Shown one piece after another: positions 56,110 through 64,000 of a stretch of 64,000 nt of DNA. Every line of letters begins with the position of its first letter. Positions within the stretch are counted from its first letter, which is position 1. The DNA is from Carnobacterium iners (GTDB lineage: Bacteria > Bacillota > Bacilli > Lactobacillales > Carnobacteriaceae). The stretch spans positions 562,001 through 626,000 of the forward strand of contig NZ_FXBJ01000002.1 of assembly GCF_900177385.1 (NCBI RefSeq), in the 5' to 3' direction. The notes beneath the pieces are model-generated. The model did not search any database. It had not been told where the DNA came from and saw only the letters and a program-made list of their open reading frames with translations. The position numbers were made by a program, and so were the translations under genes.

Positions 56110-57252
56110 TTAAAATGTACGAACAGGAGTAATCAATTGAATAAAGGTTTGATCATTTTCACTTGGTACTAAAATAAACGGTCTAACAGGTGAAGTAAAT
56201 TTAATTTTAATTGTTGTCTGCCCAAAGGTTCTTAAGGCATCCTTCATATAATCTGGATTAAATGATAGCTCAATTGGATCACCACTAACAGATATATAAT
56301 CTAATTCTTCTTGAACATTGCCTATATCTGGTGAATTCCCTGAAATTTCAACTAAGTCTGGATTAATTGTGATTTTAACAACATTATTTTTCCCTTCATG
56401 TGAAAGCAAAGATGCTCTTTCAATTGCACCTAATAACGTATTTGCGTTAAATTCGATTTCTGCTACTGATGTTTCAGGTATCAAGCGTTTCGTATCTGGA
56501 TAATAGCCTTCCAGCAAGCGAGAGTAGAAAAACATATTTTCTGTTTTAAATAAAACCTGATTTTCGGCAATCGTTAATTCAATTGTCTCAGAATTATCAT
56601 CCAGAGTACGAGACAATTCAATTAAACTTTTACCTGGAATAATAACGTTGTATTTTTTCCCAGCTTGTTCTTCAGTCATTTCTAAAGGAATAATTCTTTG
56701 ACTTAACCTATGGCTGTCTGTAGCAACAGCTAAAATTTGCCCGTTTTCAATGACCATATTGATTCCTGTTAGGATTGGTCTGCTTTCATGAGTAGAGACA
56801 GCAATCACGGTTTGCCCTATTACTTGTTTAAATAAGCCTACTGGTAAATGAAAAGATTCATTTGTGTCAATCACTGGTAAATGAGGATAGTTATTTGCAT
56901 CTAAGCCATTAATAGTAAATGAAGCACTTGCTGAAGTAATTAATGTCTGAAAATGATCAAGAACTTCTATTTCCATTGTTTCTTCAGGTAATTTTTTTAC
57001 AATTTCACTAAAGAAACGGGCTTGCAATACGATGCTACCGGTTTTTTCAATGATTAAAGTATTGGATTCATCTGATATTGGAATAAATGTTTCTATAGAG
57101 ATATCTGAATCACTACCAGTTAACGTAATTCCTTCTTCATTTGCTACAATTTTTATTCCGGTCAAAATGGGAATAGTTGTTCTCGAAGAAATGGCTCTCT
57201 GAACGTCAGCCATACTTTTCAAAAATGCGCTTCTTTTTATTGTAAATTTCAT
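56110..57252 (-). CDS. dnaN: DNA polymerase III beta sliding clamp
   Basis: A 380-residue ring-forming clamp: MKFTIKRSAFLKSMADVQRA at the N-terminus, three similar domains, and the C-terminal RPFILVP and ITPVRTF. ATG at 57252 follows GGAGG by about 8 bases. The same frame stays open for 49 more codons through the dnaA-dnaN gap, but that extension is DnaA-box DNA and not part of the protein. Confidence 0.98.
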   Translation of the reverse strand: MKFTIKRSAFLKSMADVQRAISSRTTIPILTGIKIVANEEGITLTGSDSDISIETFIPISDESNTLIIEKTGSIVLQARFFSEIVKKLPEETMEIEVLDHFQTLITSASASFTINGLDANNYPHLPVIDTNESFHLPVGLFKQVIGQTVIAVSTHESRPILTGINMVIENGQILAVATDSHRLSQRIIPLEMTEEQAGKKYNVIIPGKSLIELSRTLDDNSETIELTIAENQVLFKTENMFFYSRLLEGYYPDTKRLIPETSVAEIEFNANTLLGAIERASLLSHEGKNNVVKITINPDLVEISGNSPDIGNVQEELDYISVSGDPIELSFNPDYMKDALRTFGQTTIKIKFTSPVRPFILVPSENDQTFIQLITPVRTF

Positions 57253-57518
57253 TGAATAAACCTCCAAAATATAGTTAATTAATTTAATAAGATCTTTAGT
57301 AATAGTAGTAGGGCCTGTGGATACTGTTGGTAAGTAAGTTGAGCCTAAACACAACAAGGTTTTACACATGTGGATAACTTGTGGAAAAAACGAGTACAAC
57401 TTTAGCAGTTATACACATGTTAATAAATCTGTTTTGTTGATGAACAAGAAAAAAATAGCTAACTATCATTTCTTTCGTTCAAAATAATGTAAGAAAAAAG
57501 GATGGTTATTCTTGAAAG
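57253..57518. promoter_or_regulatory. oriC: Origin region between dnaA and dnaN
   Basis: It holds one perfect DnaA box, TGTGGATAA (57369-57377), and near matches TTATACACA (57409-57417) and TGTGGATAC (57316-57324), next to an AT-rich stretch (about 57420-57500) that could be the unwinding region. The dnaA-dnaN location is where unwinding occurs in Bacillus. Confidence 0.8.
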
Positions 57519-58856
57519 TTAGTTTAGTTTATTTTTTATTTCTTCTATATCTTGTTTTAATTGATAATCTTTTGTAATGGCACGATTGATTTTTTCGTAG
57601 GCATGAATAACGGTGGTGTGATCTTTTCCACCAAACTCAGCACCGATTTTTGGTAAAGAGTTTGCAGTCAATTCGCGTGAAAGGAACATAGCAATTTGTC
57701 TAGGTAAAACAATCGCTTTAACGCGCTTTTTACCTTTTAAATCCGTTAATGAAATTTGATAATACTTAGAGACAACGTTTTGAATATCTAAAATAGACAA
57801 GATATTTGGTTTGTTTGAAGGAAGCATACTTTTTAGAGCATCTGCTGCGAGGCTAGTTGTGATATCACGATTTTCGATAGCTGCGAAGGCTTGAACCCGT
57901 ACTAAAGCTCCTTCTAATTCACGAATATTAGAATCAATTTGTCCAGCAATATAACTTAAGGTATCATCAGGAATCTCTAACCGTTCTGCATTTGCTTTTT
58001 TTCTCAAAATCGCAATGCGTGTTTCAAGATCAGGTGGAGTAATGTCTACAGATAAGCCCCAAGCAAAACGTGAAATTAATCGTTCTTGTAATTTAGGAAT
58101 CTCATTAGGTAGTCGATCACTGGTCAAGACAATCTGTTTACGATCATCATATAAGGCATTAAAGGTATGAAAGAATTCTTCTTGTGTTCCTTCTTTATCT
58201 GCAAAGAACTGGATATCATCAACCAATAACAAGTCAACACTGCGGTATTCGTTTCTGAATTTTTCTTGTGTCTTATTTTGGATTGAGTTAATAAAATCAT
58301 TTGCAAATGTCTCACTACTTACATACTTCACTTTTGCGTCTGGATCGAGCAGCAACATTTGGTGTCCAATAGCATGCATTAAATGTGTTTTTCCTAATCC
58401 AACGCCACCATAGAAAAATAAGGGATTATAGATGGTTCCTGGTTCTTCTGCAACGACTAATGCAGCAGCATGAGCCATTTGGTTGCCTTTACCAATAACG
58501 AAAGTATCAAATGTATATTTATCGTTTAATTGAATATCTTTTCTAAAGGAATTTTTTTGTATCAAAGTTTGACTTTGTTGCCTTCCATTATGATTGGAAT
58601 TTTCTTGTTCGTTCTTTATAACAAATAGCGGTGAGATCTCGCGACTAGAGTATTCATAAATATTTTCAACAATACGAGTAGCTAAATTATTTTCCCAATA
58701 CTCTTTATGTAAAGAGGATGGAACTTCAATAATAATATTATTTTCAGTTATACGAATCGGATTGGCACTTTCAATCCATGTATCGTAACTGACCTTTGAT
58801 AATGACTCTTTAAATTTTTCCTTTAAAAAATTCCATAGAGATTGTAAATCATCCAA
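57519..58856 (-). CDS. dnaA: Chromosomal replication initiator protein DnaA
   Basis: A 445-residue AAA+ initiator. The N-terminal domain begins [17 protein letters not shown]. Walker [10 protein letters not shown] (residues 150-158), Walker [11 protein letters not shown] and the DNA-binding signature [14 protein letters not shown] near the C-terminus are intact. AGGAGG precedes the ATG at 58856. Boxes on both sides mark the origin. Confidence 0.98.
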   Translation of the reverse strand: MDDLQSLWNFLKEKFKESLSKVSYDTWIESANPIRITENNIIIEVPSSLHKEYWENNLATRIVENIYEYSSREISPLFVIKNEQENSNHNGRQQSQTLIQKNSFRKDIQLNDKYTFDTFVIGKGNQMAHAAALVVAEEPGTIYNPLFFYGGVGLGKTHLMHAIGHQMLLLDPDAKVKYVSSETFANDFINSIQNKTQEKFRNEYRSVDLLLVDDIQFFADKEGTQEEFFHTFNALYDDRKQIVLTSDRLPNEIPKLQERLISRFAWGLSVDITPPDLETRIAILRKKANAERLEIPDDTLSYIAGQIDSNIRELEGALVRVQAFAAIENRDITTSLAADALKSMLPSNKPNILSILDIQNVVSKYYQISLTDLKGKKRVKAIVLPRQIAMFLSRELTANSLPKIGAEFGGKDHTTVIHAYEKINRAITKDYQLKQDIEEIKNKLN

Positions 58857-59222
58857 ACAGAGAACCTCCTTTATAAATATGTCTGTTTCATTTTAGCACG
58901 TTAATAAAAAGTTTTCCACAGATAGTTTAAACCTGTTAAATATTTATACCTAGCCTGTAGATACAGTTATCCACAGGCTAGAAAAAACTGTTAACAACTA
59001 TATTTTTTCCACCACTTATAAGGCTAAAAGTGGATAAAATATCTTTCTGAAGATTGATTTAATAACGTTTTAAAAGGTTATCCACAGAACTATTAGATTC
59101 CAGGCAGCATCATATACACAGGCTGTTCATTTGTGGATAACTATATTGTAACTTAAATTTAATAAAATCACAAAAAAAAGTTATACTGGAACATGTGGAT
59201 AATAAAAATGGATTGTGGATAT
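58857..59222. promoter_or_regulatory. oriC: Origin region upstream of dnaA
   Basis: Perfect DnaA boxes lie at 58967-58975, 59078-59086, 59132-59140 and 59194-59202 in both orientations. Near matches lie at 58912-58920, 59029-59037 and 59214-59222. The cluster presumably also covers the dnaA promoter, allowing autoregulation. The next 59223-59580 is AT-rich with no gene. Confidence 0.92.
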
Positions 59223-59601
59223 CTTTTTACTGATAGAAAATACAAGGTGAGCGACTATAAGATTTTAGTTATAGCTGCTTGTTATAAGTAAAAACAGCTA
59301 TTATTTACTAGCTGCTTAGATTGCCCATAATGACTAAATAGAGTGTCTTTTTATAAAAAGAATTAAAGAAATTGTAGGTTAAATAAATTAAACTCAATAA
59401 ATAGTAAAAAAAATTCAGTGGAAATATGAAAAGAAGGTTTCTTATTTTTTTTATTTATGCTATCATGTTGAAGTGAATGATTGAAAATAAGAAGTTCTTA
59501 ATTTTGATAGGACTATTTTTATTTCGTTGTCATAAAATTAAAACTGTCTTATACTGATAAAAAATTAATGAGAGATAGTTATCGTAGGAGGTGTATTACG
59601 A

Positions 59602-59736
59602 ATGAAAAGAACTTACCAACCTAAAAAACGTAAACGTCAAAAATTGCATGGCTTCCGTAAACGTATGAGTACAAAAAATGGACGTAATGTATTGCAAAGT
59701 AGACGCCGTAAAGGCAGAAAATCATTGTGTGCATAG
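59602..59736 (+). CDS. rpmH: 50S ribosomal protein L34
   Basis: A 44-residue, highly basic ribosomal protein beginning [18 protein letters not shown] and ending GRKSLCA, a slightly unusual tail. AGGAGG lies 9 bases before the ATG. First gene on the right side of the origin; a terminator follows before rnpA. Confidence 0.97.
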   Translation: MKRTYQPKKRKRQKLHGFRKRMSTKNGRNVLQSRRRKGRKSLCA

Positions 59737-59770
59737 ATCACTGAACGTTTCAGTGGTCTTTTTTTTCTTT
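59737..59770 (+). terminator. Terminator after rpmH
   Basis: The stem GATCACTGAA / TTCAGTGGTC with a 3-base loop, then a long T-run. Confidence 0.85.
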
Positions 59771-59826
59771 TTTTTTATTAATTTTGAAAAGAGTAGTTTA
59801 AGAAAAAGAGATGAGAGGTTATTTGA

Positions 59827-60165
59827 ATGAGAAAAGCCTATCGTGTCAAAAAAGAATCAGATTTCCAAAAAGTTTTTCATAACGGAAAATCGACAGCCAA
59901 TCGACAGTTTGTTCTATATATATTAGACAAAAAAGAGCAGCCCCATTTTCGCGTAGGATTATCTGTTGGAAAAAAAATTGGAAATGCTGTCGTTAGAAAT
60001 AGCGTTAAAAGAAAAATACGACAAAGCTTAACAGAATTAAAGCCTAAATTAAAAACGGAGAAAGATTTTATTGTCATCGCCCGCAAACCAGCGGCAGATA
60101 TGTCAGTAAAAGAAACTAAAAAAAGTTTGATTCACGTTTTGAAATTGGCTAAGATGTTAGATTAG
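59827..60165 (+). CDS. rnpA: Ribonuclease P protein component
   Basis: A 112-residue basic protein that assists the RNase P RNA in trimming tRNA 5' ends. The RNR motif is in [16 protein letters not shown]. It begins [16 protein letters not shown], as usual. Located between rpmH and yidC. Confidence 0.97.
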   Translation: MRKAYRVKKESDFQKVFHNGKSTANRQFVLYILDKKEQPHFRVGLSVGKKIGNAVVRNSVKRKIRQSLTELKPKLKTEKDFIVIARKPAADMSVKETKKSLIHVLKLAKMLD

Positions 60166-60201
60166 CTTATTTTTTTATATATAGAATGTGGAGGGAAAAC
60201 G

Positions 60202-61035
60202 ATGAAAAACCGTAAGCGATTACTTCTTTTGCTCGGAACTGTTTTGCTGGCTGTTGTACTAGTCGGCTGCGGAACCGCGCCTATCAATGCGGACAGCACA
60301 GGTTTCTGGGATCGATATATTGTATTAAATTTTTCACGTGTGATTATTTGGTTGTCAGATTTATTTAGTGGAAGCTATGGACTAGGAATTATAGTCTTTA
60401 CTTTATTAATTAGAATCGTTTTATTGCCCTTAATGCATGGACAAACTAAAAGTACGCGTAAAATGAGTGAAATACAGCCTCGATTGAAAGCTTTACAAGC
60501 TAAATATTCTTCTAAAGATGCTGAAACACAAGGCAAATTGAAAGAAGAAACGTCTAAACTTTATTCTGAGGCAGGAGTAAATCCAGCTGCTGGTTGTTTG
60601 CCTTTAGTCATTCAAATGCCACTTTTAATGGGATTGTATCAAGCTATTAGTCGTACTGAAGAATTGCGTTCGGGTAGTTTCTTGTGGTTGAATTTAGGTA
60701 GGCCAGATCCAATTTTTATACTACCAATTGTAGCAGCTGTTTTAACTTATGCCACAACTAAACTATCTACTATGAGCCAAGCAGAATCAAATCCAGCGAT
60801 GTCATCAATGATGTACATGATGCCGGCTTTAATCTTATTTATGGGTATCACGTTGCCTAGTGCTTTATCTTTGTATTGGGTAGTAGGAAATGCGTTCTCT
60901 GTTGGTCAAACGTTGCTTTTAAATAATCCATTTAAAATTATAAAAGAACGTGAAGGGAAACTTCAAATTGAACGTGACCGTCAACGTACGTTAGAAAAAG
61001 CGTTAAATCCGAAAAAGAAAAAGAAAAAGAAATAA
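60202..61035 (+). CDS. yidC: Membrane protein insertase YidC (lipoprotein form)
   Basis: A 277-residue insertase. The signal peptide ends in a lipobox, LVGC with Cys23, so it is a lipoprotein as in Gram-positive SpoIIIJ/MisCA. Five membrane segments follow, with the conserved Arg71 in the first (LLIRIVLLPLMHG). The C-terminus is lysine-rich (KKKKKKK), as expected for ribosome contact. Between rnpA and jag. Confidence 0.96.
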   Translation: MKNRKRLLLLLGTVLLAVVLVGCGTAPINADSTGFWDRYIVLNFSRVIIWLSDLFSGSYGLGIIVFTLLIRIVLLPLMHGQTKSTRKMSEIQPRLKALQAKYSSKDAETQGKLKEETSKLYSEAGVNPAAGCLPLVIQMPLLMGLYQAISRTEELRSGSFLWLNLGRPDPIFILPIVAAVLTYATTKLSTMSQAESNPAMSSMMYMMPALILFMGITLPSALSLYWVVGNAFSVGQTLLLNNPFKIIKEREGKLQIERDRQRTLEKALNPKKKKKKK

Positions 61036-61078
61036 TCTTTACTATCGTTTAACAAAAGATAGAACGGAGGATAAACAG

Positions 61079-61855
61079 ATGGATAAGTACACAGCTCAAG
61101 CAGCAACAACAGCAGAAGCCATTCAAAAAGGATTAGAAATTTTAGGTATCAATAAAGAAAATGCTTCTATTGAGATTGTTACTGAAGGAAAGAAAGGTAT
61201 CTTTGGATTTGGTAAAAAATACGCAATAGTTATAGTAGAAAAACGCTTAGTTGATGAAGAAAAAACGAATGAACAAAAAAAGACATCTACTCAAGGGTAT
61301 TCTGAAACACTAACGGGAGATACAACAATAAGAGCCCGAAAGTTAGAAGAAGAGACAGATGAGAGTGATATGTCAAAAAATCAAGTTGTTCAAGATGATG
61401 ATAAAGCTTTACAATTAGTTTCTGATTATTTAGTAGATATTTCTAGTAAAATGGGAATTGAAACGACGGTCACAACTGATGTTAATTTATCTGATCGACA
61501 AGTAGTTTTTCATATCCATACTGAGAATGCTGGTTTGATGATCGGCAAACATGGTAGAATTTTAAATGCTTTGCAATCGCTCGCGCAGGTTTTGTTGTAT
61601 CAACAGGCTAAAACTAAATTTACTGTTATAGTAAATGTTGGTGATTACCGTGAACGACGTGAAGCTAGTTTGAAAAATGTAGCTGAACGCACTGCTGATA
61701 AAGTTGTACGTACTAATTTACCTGTTTTTCTAGAACCAATGCCTGCTTTTGAAAGAAAGCAAATTCATTTTTATTTAAGTAAAAATAAACGTGTCACAAC
61801 ACACTCTGAGGGCAATGAACCACATCGTTACTTAGTTGTTGAACCGTTAAAATAA
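61079..61855 (+). CDS. jag: RNA-binding protein Jag/KhpB
   Basis: A 258-residue protein with an N-terminal Jag domain (AIQKGLEILGINKENASIEI, then GKKGIFGFGKK), an acidic linker, a KH domain (MIGKHGRILNALQSLAQVL) and an R3H domain (NKRVTTHSEGNEPHRYLV). It binds RNA and influences cell division and elongation in relatives. Follows yidC by 43 bases. Confidence 0.95.
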   Translation: MDKYTAQAATTAEAIQKGLEILGINKENASIEIVTEGKKGIFGFGKKYAIVIVEKRLVDEEKTNEQKKTSTQGYSETLTGDTTIRARKLEEETDESDMSKNQVVQDDDKALQLVSDYLVDISSKMGIETTVTTDVNLSDRQVVFHIHTENAGLMIGKHGRILNALQSLAQVLLYQQAKTKFTVIVNVGDYRERREASLKNVAERTADKVVRTNLPVFLEPMPAFERKQIHFYLSKNKRVTTHSEGNEPHRYLVVEPLK

Positions 61856-61860
61856 ATTTA

Positions 61861-61903
61861 TTATTTGAGTATCTTGAGTAGCATAATAAGCTTAAGATGC
61901 TTT
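61861..61903 (+). terminator. Terminator after jag
   Basis: An imperfect stem AGTATCTTGAG / CTTAAGATGCT followed by TTTTTTT. Confidence 0.65.
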
Positions 61904-61954
61904 TTTTAATTTCTTGAATAAGACTAGTTAAAATGGTCTTTATAAAGTCTTAAA

Positions 61955-61988
61955 AAATAAACTCTAACAGACCTGTTGGAGTTTATTT
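61955..61988. terminator. Second hairpin, probably ending the right-hand minus-strand genes
   Basis: The stem AATAAACTCTAACAG / TTGGAGTTTATT with A/T flanks, between jag and the broken amidohydrolase gene. Confidence 0.6.
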
Positions 61989-62027
61989 GACTACCTATTT
62001 TTTTTTACCCATTTCAATAGCAACTTT

Positions 62028-63289
62028 TCAAAAATCAGTCATTTGCTTTGAAAGGTTGTGATGTAAAGTTGATAAATCTTGTTGAACAAGCAATTTATCG
62101 CGTACAATCTATTTTCCCTTAATCATGACATCTTGTACGTTACTAGCATACTAGTACAGAATAAGGATCAAAGGTGGGAAACATATTAGCTGAATTCGTT
62201 TCTACTAGAATTAAATCAGCTTTTTTACCTTTTTTTAAAGATCCAATCTTACTAGCCATACCTAATACTTCAGCACCTCCAATAGTAGCCATTCGAACAA
62301 TGTTACGAGCTGGAAAAACAGAACAATCTTGTAAGAGCGTTTTGTGAAAATTAACAAATAGTTTCATTTAAATGAATAAATCTAACGTATTTCCACAACT
62401 AGGTTCATCAACTATCAAGCCAGCTTGTATCATTTTTTGTACTGGTGCAACTCCTTTAGCAGATTTTGTATTGGCACCGATACAATGAGCGATAGCTACA
62501 TCAGCTTCTTTAAGAATTTTAATATCTTCATCATTAAAAAATATACCATGAGCGGCAATAACTTTTTTATTTAAGATAGCCAAATCAGCTAAATATGCAA
62601 CAGGTGTTTTATTAAATTCTTTAGCATACTTCCGCATTTCAAAATCCATTTCACTCAAATGAATGGTAAGTGGTACTTCGTATTTACGGGCAATACGTGC
62701 TGCTTTTTGTAAAGAGGCATTAGTATTCGTGTAGGGTGCATGAGGAGCGATAGCGGGGTAATAAGATCATGATGCAGCCATTTAGCGATAAACTGTTCAG
62801 AATAAGCCAATCCACAAATGGTCCTCCTACATCGCATGCCTTTTCTAAAATACTTTGTCCTAATATAGCGCGTGCATCCATTTCATCAGTTGCATGTGCT
62901 AGTTCATCTTCATAATAATACATATCTAAAAAGGTTGTAATACCGGCTAACTGTATTTCAGCAATCGCATATTTCCCGCTATGACAAGCTAATTCTTTTG
63001 TCATACAAGCCTGCTCTAAAGGAAATAAGAAACGAGTCAATCGATCAGGTGTATCGTCACCCAATGAACGAAACGGAATCATCCCAATATGGGTATGAGT
63101 ATTAATCATTCCTGGTAAAACAATTGCTCCTTTGCCATCCATAATTTGGATATCAGATAAAGGAGGAATAGTTGACATTGCTCCTATTTCTAAAATAAGT
63201 GTATCTTCGAGAAGGAGATAACCACAGGGGTATTCGCTAAAGGTATCATCCATAGTCAAGATATGAATATTAGTAATGACTGTCTTCAT
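62028..63289 (-). pseudogene. Decayed amidohydrolase (AtzA/MtaD-like, purine or adenosine-derivative deaminase)
   Basis: An amidohydrolase split over three frames. The N-terminal metal motif GMINTHTHIGM and LAGITTFLDMYYYED are intact in the first frame. A shift near 62840 moves into LAYSEQFIAKWLHHDLITP. A second near 62770 moves into IAPHAPYTNTNASLQKAARI and MDFEMRKYAKEFN. The segment around GLIVDEPSCGNTLDLF has lost the expected D-G region; a TAA at 62368-62370 interrupts it. Another shift near 62145 precedes the C-terminal ASNVQDVMIKGK, then a TAG at 62109-62111. At least three frameshifts and two stops make it non-functional. Its ATG overlaps the end of ade. Confidence 0.85.
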
Positions 63290-64000
63290 TCAATTGCCTC
63301 GATTAAAGGCACATGAGCGTGTGTATACACATCCATCATTCCAAAATCAGTTAGTTTTAACTTTGGTGAAACAGGCAGAGAAAGAGTAGAAAAAGACATA
63401 ATTTCATTGGTGTTTTTATAGCCTAAATCAACCATAGCTTGTCTGACTTCTTTCAATTGATTTCCTACTTCATAAATAGATTTATCACTTAGAATCCCAC
63501 CAATGGGTAAGGGACAACTAGCAGATAAACTCCCTTCTTTGCTGATGACATAGCCGCCTTTTAATTTTACTATCTGATGTTGTGCACGAAGCATATCTGC
63601 TATAGAAGTCCCCATTGCCATTAGATTATGGTGGTCATGTGCCTATGTTGTTGCAATTGCTCCTTTTTCTTTAAGAGCATTTTCGACTAAGCCATAACCG
63701 ATATTGCCGTTCTTTCCGTAACACTCCATGACAATAATGAAAGAAAGGCCACTATTTTCCCAAATTTGAACGGTTCGTTGCACATGTTTAGTGAATGTTC
63801 CAACTTCTTGAATTTGAATGACATTACAGGTGACAGTATTTTGCTGCGTTTCTACTGAAATCTGTAAATCTTTAGCAGTCAAAGATTTACATTGGAGGCT
63901 ATCATAAAAGTGGGCGGGAAACTTAGGTTTAGTAGAAGGATAAGCCATTTTATTTTCTCTTTGGTGAACACACTTCCCTTTTTTATATACACTTTCGATA
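63286..64000 (-). pseudogene. ade: Adenine deaminase, 3' part, interrupted by an in-frame amber codon (runs off window)
   Basis: The visible part is the C-terminal half of adenine deaminase. From the right edge the frame reads SVYKKGKCVHQRENK, then MECYGKNGNIGYGLVENALK, KEKGAIATT, a TAG (63643-63645), then AHDHHNLMAMGTS and PLPIGGILSDKSIYE and LPVSPKLKLTDFGMMDV. Frame is kept on both sides, so only the stop breaks it. Adenine deaminases have Val or a similar residue before AHD. It overlaps the amidohydrolase start by four bases, so the two were one operon. With both damaged, adenine-to-hypoxanthine conversion probably relies on other routes. Confidence 0.82.

Noticed and set aside
57253-57399. 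49-residue N-terminal extension of dnaN
   Set aside because: The in-frame extension covers DnaA boxes and lacks a ribosome site, whereas ATG at 57252 has GGAGG and the universal DnaN N-terminus.

Overview
The window is low-GC Gram-positive DNA from the order Lactobacillales. It most resembles Carnobacterium or a close relative; this is inferred from gene content and order, because no rRNA is present. It contains the chromosomal replication origin. Leftward from dnaA on the minus strand run dnaN, yaaA, recF, gyrB, gyrA, rpsF, ssb, rpsR, gdpP, rplI, dnaB and purA, then further left walR-walK-walH-walI-walJ, htrA and rlmH. Rightward on the plus strand run rpmH, rnpA, yidC and jag.

Layout. 1-15 kb: mixed metabolic genes. 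These are a truncated oxaloacetate decarboxylase alpha subunit, a Gfo/Idh/MocA oxidoreductase, a flavodoxin-fold oxidoreductase, a dhaKLM dihydroxyacetone kinase operon with a good promoter and cre-like sites, OsmC, a uracil permease behind a PyrR attenuator, a NUDIX protein, an orphan F420 ligase (CofE)-like protein, a diguanylate cyclase and adenosine deaminase. 15.2-28.9 kb: an insertion-sequence hotspot with five complete elements: one IS1380-like, two nearly identical IS4-like and two diverged ISLre2-like. Each has intact inverted repeats and its own target-site duplication. Between them lie fabV, a DMT transporter, gloB, a YbaK protein, a YghU-type glutathione transferase and a glyoxalase-I-like gene. 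29.4-30.9 kb: a small accessory cluster downstream of rlmH. It has two small unknown proteins and a gene resembling PvuRts1I/AbaSI modification-dependent endonucleases, interrupted by one in-frame amber codon.

31-59 kb is core genome: envelope-stress signalling (WalRK, HtrA), a cytoplasmic alpha-amylase, purine synthesis and the replication genes. DnaA boxes flank dnaA on both sides. A second cluster of four perfect boxes lies about 27 kb away around the CxxH/CxxC gene next to rlmH. Two parS-like palindromes flank the rpsF-ssb-rpsR operon; one sits inside a 50-base palindrome. 59.6-61.9 kb is the rpmH-rnpA-yidC-jag set. At 62.0-64.0 kb two overlapping purine/amidohydrolase genes (an AtzA/MtaD-like amidohydrolase and adenine deaminase) are both broken by stops and frameshifts.

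No tRNA, rRNA, CRISPR array or prophage was seen. The best candidates for something less well described are the rlmH-proximal endonuclease cluster, the F420-ligase-like orphan, the remote DnaA-box cluster and the parS-containing palindrome.
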